64,000 bases of DNA from Alteraurantiacibacter hainanensis (GTDB taxonomy: Bacteria; Pseudomonadota; Alphaproteobacteria; Sphingomonadales; Sphingomonadaceae). Shown here in pieces: positions 25,465 to 35,019 of this stretch (positions within the stretch are counted from its first letter, which is position 1; every line of letters begins with the position of its first letter). The notes under the pieces are model-generated. The model did no database searches, had not been told where the DNA came from, and was given only the letters and a program-made list of their open reading frames with translations. A program made the translations under genes and the position numbers. The stretch covers positions 186,001 to 250,000 of the forward strand of contig NZ_JAZAPB010000001.1 in NCBI RefSeq assembly GCF_036321025.1, given 5' to 3'.

Positions 25465-27024
25465 ATGGCCAATCCCGTCCTTGTTCCGATACTCGGCGAT
25501 CAGCTGACGCGCGATCTTGCCTCCATCAGGGGGCGCATCAAGGACGATACCGTCATCCTGATGATGGAGGTGTGGGACGAGGCGACCTACGTCCGCCACC
25601 ACAAGCAGAAGATCGCCCTGATCTTTTCCGCCATGCGTCACTTTGCCGCCGACCTGCGCGACGCCGGGTGGCAGGTCGATTACATCCGCCTCGACGACGA
25701 GGATAACGCGGGCAGCTTTACCGGAGAGGTGGCGCGCGCGGTGGAGCGCCACGATCCCCGCGCCATCCACGTGGTGGAGGCAGGCGAGTGGCGGGTGCAG
25801 CAGGCCATCGAGGAATGGCCCGACAAGTTCGATTGCGAGGTGGAAATCCTGCCCGACGATCGCTTTATCGCCAGCCTTTCCGAATTCCGCGATTGGGCGG
25901 AAGGCCGCGACACGCTGCGGATGGAATACTTCTACCGCGAGATGCGCCGCAAGACCGGCCTGCTCATGGATGGCGACAAGCCCGAAGGCGGCGACTGGAA
26001 CCTCGACAAGCAGAACCGCGAAAGCCCCGACGACGACATGGACCCGCCGGAACGGGCCAAGTTCGAACCCGACGAGATGACCCGCGAGGTGATCGCACTG
26101 GTCGAGGACCGCTTCGGCGATCATTTCGGCAATCTCGGCAACTTCGAGTGGCCCGTAACCCGCGAAGAGGCCGAAGAGGCCGCAGACCGCTTCTTTGCCG
26201 AGCGGATCGAGAAGTTCGGCCCCTACCAGGATGCGATGGTGCACGGAGAGGACGATCTGTATCATTCGATGCTGTCCACCAGCATCAACCTGGGCCTGCT
26301 CGATCCGCTGGAACTGTGTCGGCGCGCAGAGAAGGCCTATCGCGACGGCAAGGCCCCGCTCAACAGCGTCGAGGGATTCATTCGCCAGCTGATCGGCTGG
26401 CGCGAATACGTGCGCGGGTTCTACTGGTATTTCATGCCTGACCTGCAGAGCCGCAACGCGCTGAACGCGCAGCGCGCCCTGCCGGAATTCTACTGGACCG
26501 GCGAGACCGACATGCGCTGCATCGCCGATTGCGTGCGCTCCACCCGCGACAACGCCCATGCCCACCATATCCAGCGGCTGATGGTGCTCGGCAACTTTGC
26601 CCTGCTGGCGGGCATCGATCCGCGGGAGGTGCAGGACTGGTATCTTGTCGTCTACGCCGATGCCTACGAATGGGTGGAGCTGCCCAACGTCTCTGCGATG
26701 ATCCTCTATGCGGACGGCGGCAAGCTGGCATCGAAGCCCTATGCGGCGAGCGGGAACTACATCAACAAGATGTCCGACTACTGCAAGGAATGCCGCTATT
26801 CGGTCAGCAAGAAGACCGGGGAGGATGCCTGTCCGTTCAACCCGCTCTACTGGCATTTCATGCATCGCCACCGCGACATGCTGGAAAGCAACCATCGCAT
26901 CGGGCGCATCTATTCCACCTGGGACCGGATGGGCGAGGACAAGCAGAAGGCCTACCTCGACAGCGCGGAGACGTTCCTCGATTCACTGGGATCGGCGACC
27001 AGGGGATGGGCACGCCGGGAATGA
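25465..27024 (+). CDS. FeS-BCP (PhrB-type) photolyase/cryptochrome
   Basis: A 519-residue protein of the iron-sulfur bacterial cryptochrome/photolyase group. The N-terminal domain starts PVLVPILGDQLTRDL. The FAD domain includes NSVEGFIRQLIGWREYVRG and AHHIQRLMVLGNFALL. The cluster ligands fit PhrB: a Cys in DMRCIADC and three in DYCKECRYSVSKKTGEDACPF. PhrB of Agrobacterium repairs (6-4) photoproducts with a 4Fe-4S cluster and a lumazine antenna. The gene follows the LOV kinase, so light sensing and light repair may share a transcript. Confidence 0.9.
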   Translation: MANPVLVPILGDQLTRDLASIRGRIKDDTVILMMEVWDEATYVRHHKQKIALIFSAMRHFAADLRDAGWQVDYIRLDDEDNAGSFTGEVARAVERHDPRAIHVVEAGEWRVQQAIEEWPDKFDCEVEILPDDRFIASLSEFRDWAEGRDTLRMEYFYREMRRKTGLLMDGDKPEGGDWNLDKQNRESPDDDMDPPERAKFEPDEMTREVIALVEDRFGDHFGNLGNFEWPVTREEAEEAADRFFAERIEKFGPYQDAMVHGEDDLYHSMLSTSINLGLLDPLELCRRAEKAYRDGKAPLNSVEGFIRQLIGWREYVRGFYWYFMPDLQSRNALNAQRALPEFYWTGETDMRCIADCVRSTRDNAHAHHIQRLMVLGNFALLAGIDPREVQDWYLVVYADAYEWVELPNVSAMILYADGGKLASKPYAASGNYINKMSDYCKECRYSVSKKTGEDACPFNPLYWHFMHRHRDMLESNHRIGRIYSTWDRMGEDKQKAYLDSAETFLDSLGSATRGWARRE

Positions 27025-27116
27025 CCCGAGGACTGCGCCAAAGTTCAGGTTTCATTCGAAATTACCGCCGCTAAGCTGGCGTCCGAACGAATCACATTCG
27101 CTTTCTGGGGACTATC

Positions 27117-28697
27117 ATGCGGCTTTTGATCGCGGCTTTCGCCGCACTGTTCGTTGCGACTCCGGCTCATGCCGAGTGGTACCGGGCAGAAACCAACAAT
27201 TTCGTCATCATCTCGGAGGATGGGGAGGAAGAGGTCCGCCGCTTCGCAGCCGAGCTCGAACGGTTCGACATGGCGCTGCGCTACCTCCAGAACATGCCGA
27301 TCGGCGAGGAGCAGCCGACCGACGCCACCAAGCTGACGGTCTATCGCTTCGGCGATGTCGGCGACATCGGGCGCATGGCCGGCGCATCGGGCGTGGCCGG
27401 ATTCTACATCCCCCGCGCCGGCGATTCGGTGGCCTTCAGTCCGGCGCGCGAGGAACGTCGCCGCTCGATGACGGTGGTCGACGTGGATCGCAGCCGCAAC
27501 CGCGTCGCGCGCCTCGATGCGGTCAGCGTTCTGCAGCACGAATACGTCCACTACTTCATGATGCAGCATTTCCCCGCCGCCTATCCCGCCTGGTACGTGG
27601 AAGGCTATGCAGAGCTGCTGGCGACGATCCGTTTCAACGACGACGGTACCTTCCACGTGGGCGATCCGCCGCAGTACCGCGCGGCACAGATCTTCCAGCT
27701 GCGCCAGTTCCCGCTCGAGGACATGCTGGACCAGGAGCACGAGCTTGCAGGCTACGAGGGTTACCAGTTCTACGGCACCGGCTGGCTGCTGGCCCACTAT
27801 CTCAATTTCGATCCCACGCGCCTGGCGCAGCTCAACGAATACCTCGTCGCCATCGGCGAAGGGGAAGACAGCCTGACCGCCGCGCGCCGCATCTTCGGCG
27901 ACCTCGACCAGATCGACCGCGAACTGCGCCAGTATCGCGACGGTGCCTTCCCCGGCTATGACGTGACGACCCCCGGCTATGTGGAGCCGCAGCCGCAGAT
28001 CCGCCGTCTCACGGCCATCGAGGAGGACCTGATCCGCGAGGAAATGGAACTGCGCCGCGGTGTCGACAAGGACGAGGCCCGTGGAATTGCCGGGGACATT
28101 CGCCGCAAGGCGGGCGATCCCCTGCCGAGCGATCCCCATGCCCTCGCCCTGCTGGCGCGTGCTCTCTATTATGCCGAGGACTACGATGACGCGCTGGCGA
28201 CGGCCGAACGCCTCAAGGAGGTCGACGGTAACGCCATCATGGGCCCGCTGGTCGCCAGCTGGGTCGCGTCCGAACGTGCGGAGGATGATCCCGCCTGGCA
28301 GGAACGTGCCGTCCGCCATGCCGCCGACGCCCTCGCCATCGACGAGCACGACCCGCGCTCCCGCATCGCCTATTACTACAGCTACCTCGCCGCCGGGATG
28401 GAAGTGCCCGAAAACGCGATCATCGCCCTGGAGCAGGCCTTCGACACCGCTGGCAGCGATCCGAGCTATCGGGTCTTTCTTTCGCGCCAGCTGATCTTCG
28501 AAGATCGCCTGAGCGACGCCAAGGCGGTTCTCCAGCCGATCGCCTTCCGTGGTCACAACCAGGGTCAGCGGGACGAGGACGACACCGAGGACGGCCCGCC
28601 CGGCCTCGACGACATCATGGCCGAGATCAACGAAGGCGACAGGGACGCCGCGCTCACCATGATCGACGAACTGATCGACTGGGAACCGGAGGACTAG
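27117..28697 (+). CDS. exported HExxH metallopeptidase-like TPR protein
   Basis: A 526-residue protein with a cleavable signal (ending THPAHA-like at TPAHAEW). The first half holds a gluzincin-type site: QHEYVHYFM gives HExxH near residue 142, and YVEGYAELLA 21 residues later supplies the Glu. The second half is helical with TPR-like units (HALALLARALYYAEDYDDALATAERL). The C-terminus is strongly acidic. This combination resembles DUF1570-type exported peptidases, though activity is not proven. GGGGAC precedes the ATG. It is convergent with ada through a shared terminator. Confidence 0.65.
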   Translation: MRLLIAAFAALFVATPAHAEWYRAETNNFVIISEDGEEEVRRFAAELERFDMALRYLQNMPIGEEQPTDATKLTVYRFGDVGDIGRMAGASGVAGFYIPRAGDSVAFSPAREERRRSMTVVDVDRSRNRVARLDAVSVLQHEYVHYFMMQHFPAAYPAWYVEGYAELLATIRFNDDGTFHVGDPPQYRAAQIFQLRQFPLEDMLDQEHELAGYEGYQFYGTGWLLAHYLNFDPTRLAQLNEYLVAIGEGEDSLTAARRIFGDLDQIDRELRQYRDGAFPGYDVTTPGYVEPQPQIRRLTAIEEDLIREEMELRRGVDKDEARGIAGDIRRKAGDPLPSDPHALALLARALYYAEDYDDALATAERLKEVDGNAIMGPLVASWVASERAEDDPAWQERAVRHAADALAIDEHDPRSRIAYYYSYLAAGMEVPENAIIALEQAFDTAGSDPSYRVFLSRQLIFEDRLSDAKAVLQPIAFRGHNQGQRDEDDTEDGPPGLDDIMAEINEGDRDAALTMIDELIDWEPED

Positions 28698-28718
28698 GGT
28701 GTCGGCCTAGTCCCCGGT
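28685..28718. terminator. bidirectional terminator between convergent genes
   Basis: ACCGG(A)GGACTAGG at 28685-28698 pairs with CCTAGTCCCCGGT at 28706-28718: a 13-bp stem with a single bulged A and a 7-base loop. The TAG stop of the upstream gene (28695-28697) and the stop of ada (28707-28709 on the minus strand) both lie inside the stem. There is no long T run, so termination efficiency is uncertain, but convergent placement supports the role. Confidence 0.6.
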
Positions 28719-29765
28719 CCGTTCCCCGCCTTCGCGCCGCAGCAGTTCTGCCTTGATCTCGGTGCCATAGGCGTATCCGCCCAGTCCGCCGTCCGCCGCG
28801 ATCACGCGGTGGCAGGGGATCAGCACCGCGACATGGTTCGCGCCGTTGGCCCCGCCCACCGCGCGGCTGGCCTTGGGATTGCCGAGCGCCGTGGCCAGTT
28901 CGCCGTAGCTGCGCGTCTCGCCCGCGGGAATGCGGCGGAGCTCTTCCCAGACGCGCTGCTGGAAGGCGGTGCCCTGTACGTCCAGCGGGATGTCCTGCCC
29001 GGTGCCGGGCCTTTCCACCGCGCCTGCCACCTTCTCGAACAGTGCCCTGAACTCAGGCCCGGCAGCCACGATCTCGGCCTTCGGAAAGCGCGCGCGCAGT
29101 TCCGCTTCACCTTCGCCGAAAGCCAGGCAGCATACGCCCCGGTCGGTAGCCCCGACCAGCATCGAGCCCACGGTCGTCTCGATCACGGCATAGTGAATGA
29201 CCCTGCCCCTCCCGCCATCGCGGCGATCCTTCGCGCTCATGCCCAATCGGTCCTTCATGTCATCGTAGAATCGTGAGGGGGCCGAATAGCCTGCCTCGTA
29301 GATGGCGTCGGTCACCCGGCTTTCCCGCGAGAGGGCCTTTCCCGCCCGCTCGCGCCGCAGCGCCCTCGAATAGGCAGCAGGCGACATGCCCACCGCGCGC
29401 GTGAACACGCGCTGCAAGTGAGTGGGCGAATAGTCGGTCGCCGCGCCAAGCCTCTCCAGTGAAACCGGTCCGTCGGCATCGCGCAGCACCTCCAGGGCGC
29501 GAAGGATGGCCGTCTCCTCGCGGCTTTGCTGGTCGGGCGCACATCGCTTGCAGGCCCGCAGGCCCGCCGCCTCGGCTTGCAGCGGCGAGGCATAGAAGCG
29601 CACGTTCTCGCGCTTGGGCGCACGCGCCGGGCAGCTTGGGCGGCAATAGATGCCGGTGGAATGCACGCCGGTCACGAACACCCCGTCGAAACGACGGTCT
29701 TTCGCAAGCGCGATCTGCCAGCGATCCTCGTCGCTCAGCGCGGTGGTTTCATCTATCCTGTTCAT
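28707..29765 (-). CDS. ada: Ada: bifunctional alkyl-DNA repair protein and regulator
   Basis: A 352-residue full-length Ada. The N-terminal zinc domain has YCRPSCPARAP and CKRCAPD, whose Cys accepts methyl groups from phosphotriesters. The middle is an AraC-type helix-turn-helix (TDYSPTHLQRVFTRAVGMSP). The C-terminal methyltransferase has the acceptor Cys in LIPCHRVI and removes O6-methylguanine damage. Methylated Ada activates its own operon in E. coli; no partner repair gene follows here. Confidence 0.93.
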   Translation of the reverse strand: MNRIDETTALSDEDRWQIALAKDRRFDGVFVTGVHSTGIYCRPSCPARAPKRENVRFYASPLQAEAAGLRACKRCAPDQQSREETAILRALEVLRDADGPVSLERLGAATDYSPTHLQRVFTRAVGMSPAAYSRALRRERAGKALSRESRVTDAIYEAGYSAPSRFYDDMKDRLGMSAKDRRDGGRGRVIHYAVIETTVGSMLVGATDRGVCCLAFGEGEAELRARFPKAEIVAAGPEFRALFEKVAGAVERPGTGQDIPLDVQGTAFQQRVWEELRRIPAGETRSYGELATALGNPKASRAVGGANGANHVAVLIPCHRVIAADGGLGGYAYGTEIKAELLRREGGERTGD

Positions 29766-29834
29766 GACCGGAGATATGCCATCTCAGTCGAGGGTGCGCA
29801 TCCCGAAGCTTGCGGTCAATGCAGGGTGGTATAG

Positions 29835-31445
29835 ATGTGCGCGGCAATGCAACGCATCCTCGCCGTTTTCGCCCTGTTGCTTGCCGCCGTGATGGCGGCT
29901 GCAACCCCGGCCCATGCCGATTCGGCCGATATAGAGGCGGCAGCGCGCGGCGTGGTGCGCGTGATCATCATCGGCCAGGACGGGGAGGAAATCTTTCCCG
30001 TCTCTCACGGCACCGGCTTCGCCGTAGGGGGCGAAAGGATCATCACCAATGCCCACGTCGTGTCAGAGGCGATCGAGGACGAGCGGCTGTCGATCGGCGT
30101 CGTGCCGGCAGAGGGCCAGCAGGCCGTCTACGCGCGGCTGGTGTCGGTCAGCCCGCGCAACGACCTTGCCCTGCTGGAACTTACCGAGCCGCTGGGCCTG
30201 CCGCCGCTCACCATAGCCGGCAACCCGGCGCAGAGCGGATCGGTGACGGCAGTCGGCTATCCGCTCAACGTGGACCGCGCGCAGGGGCTGGAACAGGCGG
30301 ACATCTTCCGCGCGCAGCCGCCGGTGATGGCGACCGGCTTTCTGTCGGGACGCCGGCCGAGCCGCGAATTCGACACGATCCTCCACACCGCACCCATCGC
30401 GCGCGGCAATTCGGGCGGCCCGCTGCTGGACGATTGCGGGCGCGTGGTCGGCGTCAACTCCTTCGGCACCGAAAGCGCCGGGTCGGACGCGGAGTTCTTC
30501 TTCGCCATCAGCACGCGCGAACTGCTGCCGTTTCTGCGCGCCAACGACGTGCAACCTCGCCTCAATTCGCTGCCCTGCCGCAGCCTGGCGGACCTTGAAG
30601 CAGAAGAGATCGCCCGCGCCGAAGCACGCGCCGATCTGGAGGCCGAGCGCGCGGAGCGCGAGGCGGAGGCGCTCGCGCAGCAGACCGCCGAGGCGCGCCG
30701 GGCCATCACTTATGAAGTCATGGACGCGCGGTCCAACGGATTGGCGCTCGCCCTGCTGCTGTTCATCATAGCGCTGGCTGCCGGGGCGGCGGCTATCTGG
30801 AGCCATCTGAAGGGCGACATGCGCATGCGATCCATCGCCGGGGCTACGGCGCTGGTGGCGCTGGTGGGTGCGGTCATCGCCTGGGTGTCGCGCCCGGCCT
30901 TCGCCGAGATCGACGAACGGGTGGAGGAAACGCTGCGCGCCGGCGTGGAAACCGAAGGCCCGACCGGCGCGATTGCCACGCCCTCGCCCACCGCCACACC
31001 GCCAGGCAGCAGTCTGGCCTGCGTGCTGGACGTGGACCGCAGCCGGGTGGTCGGCGATCCCGAGGATGACATTGCCGTCGAATGGTCGGGCGATGGATGC
31101 ATCAACCAGCGCACGCAGTACGGTTTGACCGGCGGGCGCTGGACCCGCGTGTTCGTGCCTGCCAACGAAGCGGCTGTTTCGGTGAACCGCTTCGATCCCG
31201 AAGCCGGCGAGCTGGTGATGGAACGCTACCTGCTCGATCTCGAGGCCATGCGCGATGCGCGGGCCGCGCGAGGCGGCTACGTCGCCCCCGAATGCGGCGT
31301 TGACGAGGCGGGCGCGCGGGAGCTGGGCAGCAATCAGGCCGCGATCATGTCCGCCCTGCCCCAGCGCCCGAACGAACGCTTGGTCTACACTTGCTCCGAG
31401 GCGATGGAACTGCCCGGCGAGAACTCCGGCGACGAACAGGGCTGA
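29835..31445 (+). CDS. membrane-anchored trypsin-like serine protease
   Basis: A 536-residue exported protein. A signal peptide ends TPAHADS. Residues about 35-240 are a trypsin/HtrA-like domain with His in ITNAHVVS, Asp in RNDLALLEL and Ser in ARGNSGGPLL. An Ala/Glu/Arg-rich coiled segment (EAEEIARAEARADLEAERAEREAEALAQQ region) follows, then two membrane helices (ALALLLFIIALAAGAAAIW and GATALVALVGAVIAWV) and a Cys-containing C-terminal domain. There is no PDZ domain, so it is not DegP-like. Substrate and stimulus are unknown. Met5 at 29847 is an alternative start. The atp operon begins 147 bases downstream. Confidence 0.75.
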   Translation: MCAAMQRILAVFALLLAAVMAAATPAHADSADIEAAARGVVRVIIIGQDGEEIFPVSHGTGFAVGGERIITNAHVVSEAIEDERLSIGVVPAEGQQAVYARLVSVSPRNDLALLELTEPLGLPPLTIAGNPAQSGSVTAVGYPLNVDRAQGLEQADIFRAQPPVMATGFLSGRRPSREFDTILHTAPIARGNSGGPLLDDCGRVVGVNSFGTESAGSDAEFFFAISTRELLPFLRANDVQPRLNSLPCRSLADLEAEEIARAEARADLEAERAEREAEALAQQTAEARRAITYEVMDARSNGLALALLLFIIALAAGAAAIWSHLKGDMRMRSIAGATALVALVGAVIAWVSRPAFAEIDERVEETLRAGVETEGPTGAIATPSPTATPPGSSLACVLDVDRSRVVGDPEDDIAVEWSGDGCINQRTQYGLTGGRWTRVFVPANEAAVSVNRFDPEAGELVMERYLLDLEAMRDARAARGGYVAPECGVDEAGARELGSNQAAIMSALPQRPNERLVYTCSEAMELPGENSGDEQG

Positions 31446-31592
31446 TTGGCAGGCCTGCCGCGACCGGACTCGGGTTGCATCATTTTTACCTCGGTGCTAG
31501 GCGCGCGCCAGCCATCAAGAGGGTGCGCCCTGCGCATCCCGATACAGGCAACCAGTTTTTCCGTTTCTCGGACCTTGAAGGACACATCGCGC

Positions 31593-32150
31593 GTGGAGCT
31601 TTCCGCCGGTATTCAGGCCAGCCTTGCCGGGCGTTACGCCTCGGCCCTGTTCGATCTTGCCAGCGAATCTGGCACGGTAACCGCTGTCGAGTCCGATCTC
31701 GACCGGCTGGATGCCGCGCTGAGCGAATCAAGCGAACTTGCCTCCCTCATCCACAATCCGGAGATCAGCCGGTCGCAGCTGTCGTCCGTGATGGACGGCA
31801 TCGCCGGCTACCTGCAGCTTTCGGATCTCACGAAGAACTTCCTCGGCGTGCTGGCGGAAAACCGCCGAGTGTCGAAACTGCCGGATATCATCCGCGCCTT
31901 CCACACGATCGCCGCAGCCCAGCGCGGCGAAGTGCAGGCAGAAGTCGCCAGCGCCCATGCCCTTACCGATGCCCAGCTGGCAGAGCTGGAAGGCAAGCTG
32001 CGCGCCCGCGAAGGCCGCACCGTCAAACTGAAATCGCGCGTCGATCCCGACCTTCTGGGCGGGCTCGTCGTCACCATCGGATCGAAGCGCATCGACAGCT
32101 CGATCCGCACCCGTCTCAACTCCCTCGCCCAGGCCATGAAGACCGCCTGA
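31593..32150 (+). CDS. atpH: ATP synthase F1 delta subunit
   Basis: A 185-residue delta (OSCP-like) subunit that links F1 to the peripheral stalk. It starts with the helix AGRYASALFDLASESG and ends with the family motif DPDLLGGLVVTIGSKRIDSSIRTRLNSL. The start is GTG at 31593 in frame with VELSAGIQ; there is no ATG nearby, and the open frame upstream lacks family character. It is first of the F1 operon; the F0 genes are elsewhere. Confidence 0.92.
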   Translation: MELSAGIQASLAGRYASALFDLASESGTVTAVESDLDRLDAALSESSELASLIHNPEISRSQLSSVMDGIAGYLQLSDLTKNFLGVLAENRRVSKLPDIIRAFHTIAAAQRGEVQAEVASAHALTDAQLAELEGKLRAREGRTVKLKSRVDPDLLGGLVVTIGSKRIDSSIRTRLNSLAQAMKTA

Positions 32151-32178
32151 GTAGCCATATACAAGAAGGCTTATTGCA

Positions 32179-33708
<1,530 letters not shown>

Positions 33709-33738
33709 TCCGGAACCAGAGATTGATAGGGAGCCGAA

Positions 33739-34611
33739 ATGGCTAGCCTCAAGGAACTCAAGGACCGGATCAAGTCGGTCAAGTCCACGCAGAAGATCAC
33801 CAAGGCGAAGCAGATGGTCGCCGCGGCGAAGCTGCGTAAGGCGCAGATGGCCGCCGAGGAAGCGCGCCCCTATGCGGAGCGGCTGGCCGGCGTGATGGGC
33901 GCGCTGGCGGCCAAGGTCGGCGATTCCGACAGCGCGCCGCTGCTGCTGCGCGGCACCGGCAACGACCAGAAGCACCTGCTGGTGGTCGTCAACACCGACA
34001 AGGGCCTGTGCGGCGGTCTCAACGCGAACATCGTGAAAGAGGCCAAGAAGCAGGCCAGGAAGCTCATGGCCGAAGGCAAGAGCGTGCAGTTCTACCTGGT
34101 CGGCAAGAAGGGCCGTGCCCCGATCAAGCGCGACTTTGCCGACCGGATCGACGCGCACTACGACACCAGCGACATGAAGAACCCCGACTTCGCCGAAGCG
34201 GAGAAGATCGCGGACGAGCTGGTGGCGAAGTTCGAGAAGGGCGAATTCGACGTCGCCCACCTGATCTACCCGATCTTCAAGAGCGCGCTGTCGCAGGACC
34301 CGACCACCACGCAGCTGCTGCCCGTCCCCTCGCCCGAAAGCGTGGAGGAGACGGCCTCCGTCGTGGAATACGAGCCGGGCGAGGAGGAAATCCTCGAGGA
34401 CCTGCTGCCGCGCTACATCAAGACGCAGCTCTTCGGTGCCTTGCTCGAACGCGAGGCCAGCGAACAGGGTGCCTCGATGACCGCGATGGACAATGCGACC
34501 CGCAATGCCGGCGAGCTGATCGAGGATCTCACCATCGAATACAACCGCAGCCGCCAGGCCGCGATCACCACCGAACTGATTGAAATCATCGCGGGTGCGG
34601 AAGCACTCTGA
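33739..34611 (+). CDS. atpG: ATP synthase F1 gamma subunit
   Basis: A 290-residue rotor shaft subunit. The N-terminal coiled helix LKDRIKSVKSTQKITKAKQMVAA and the C-terminal helix with MDNATRNAGELIEDLTIEYNRSRQAAITTELIEI are both present; the segment TDKGLCGGLNANI is also typical. A lipoprotein gene follows at once rather than atpD. Confidence 0.96.
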   Translation: MASLKELKDRIKSVKSTQKITKAKQMVAAAKLRKAQMAAEEARPYAERLAGVMGALAAKVGDSDSAPLLLRGTGNDQKHLLVVVNTDKGLCGGLNANIVKEAKKQARKLMAEGKSVQFYLVGKKGRAPIKRDFADRIDAHYDTSDMKNPDFAEAEKIADELVAKFEKGEFDVAHLIYPIFKSALSQDPTTTQLLPVPSPESVEETASVVEYEPGEEEILEDLLPRYIKTQLFGALLEREASEQGASMTAMDNATRNAGELIEDLTIEYNRSRQAAITTELIEIIAGAEAL

Positions 34612-34627
34612 AGCAGGACGAAATCAC

Positions 34628-34972
34628 GTGAAATTCTACGCCCCCCTTCTCCTCCTCCCTGCCCTGGCGCTGGCCGCCTGCGGCGAGGAACCCGCTCCCG
34701 AAGCGACGGCCGCACCGGTCGCCGCGCCCGAGCCGACACCTTCCGCACCTGCGCCGGACGAAGCCCTGTTCTCGGAACTCTACGCCGCGACCTGCCCCGA
34801 GGCGGAAGCCGTCAACGAATCCATCTGCAAGCGCGCGATGGGTGCGGAAACCGCTTCTTGCGAATTCAGCCTGGGTGACGACGAATACATGCGCAACGAC
34901 GCGACCCTCCAACTCGACGAGACGGGCGAAGCCTGGATCATCGCCGATGCCGAGACGGTCTGCACCCAGTAA
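34628..34972 (+). CDS. small lipoprotein inside the atp operon
   Basis: A 114-residue protein with a signal and lipobox LALAACGEE, so an inner or outer membrane lipoprotein. An Ala/Pro/Glu linker of about 35 residues is followed by a short domain with three Cys (ATCPEAEA, SICKRAM, ASCEFS) and a fourth near the C-terminus (ETVCTQ), probably two disulfides. The start is GTG at 34628, 16 bases after atpG, and atpD follows 47 bases later, so it must be co-transcribed with the F1 genes. I know of no ATP synthase subunit like it; its role is unknown. Confidence 0.75.
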   Translation: MKFYAPLLLLPALALAACGEEPAPEATAAPVAAPEPTPSAPAPDEALFSELYAATCPEAEAVNESICKRAMGAETASCEFSLGDDEYMRNDATLQLDETGEAWIIADAETVCTQ

Positions 34973-35019
34973 CTCGACCCCGCCACAGACACACATCCGA
35001 ACGCCACAGGAAACCTAAC

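Noticed and set aside
25012..26895. 627-residue open frame on the minus strand
   Set aside because: Antisense to the LOV kinase end and the photolyase, both of which have clear motifs.
27045..28556. 503-residue open frame on the minus strand
   Set aside because: Antisense to the HExxH protein; no start context or motif.
31448..31459. GGCAGGCCTGCC palindrome as a terminator before the atp operon
   Set aside because: No loop and no T tract; too short to fold as a hairpin.
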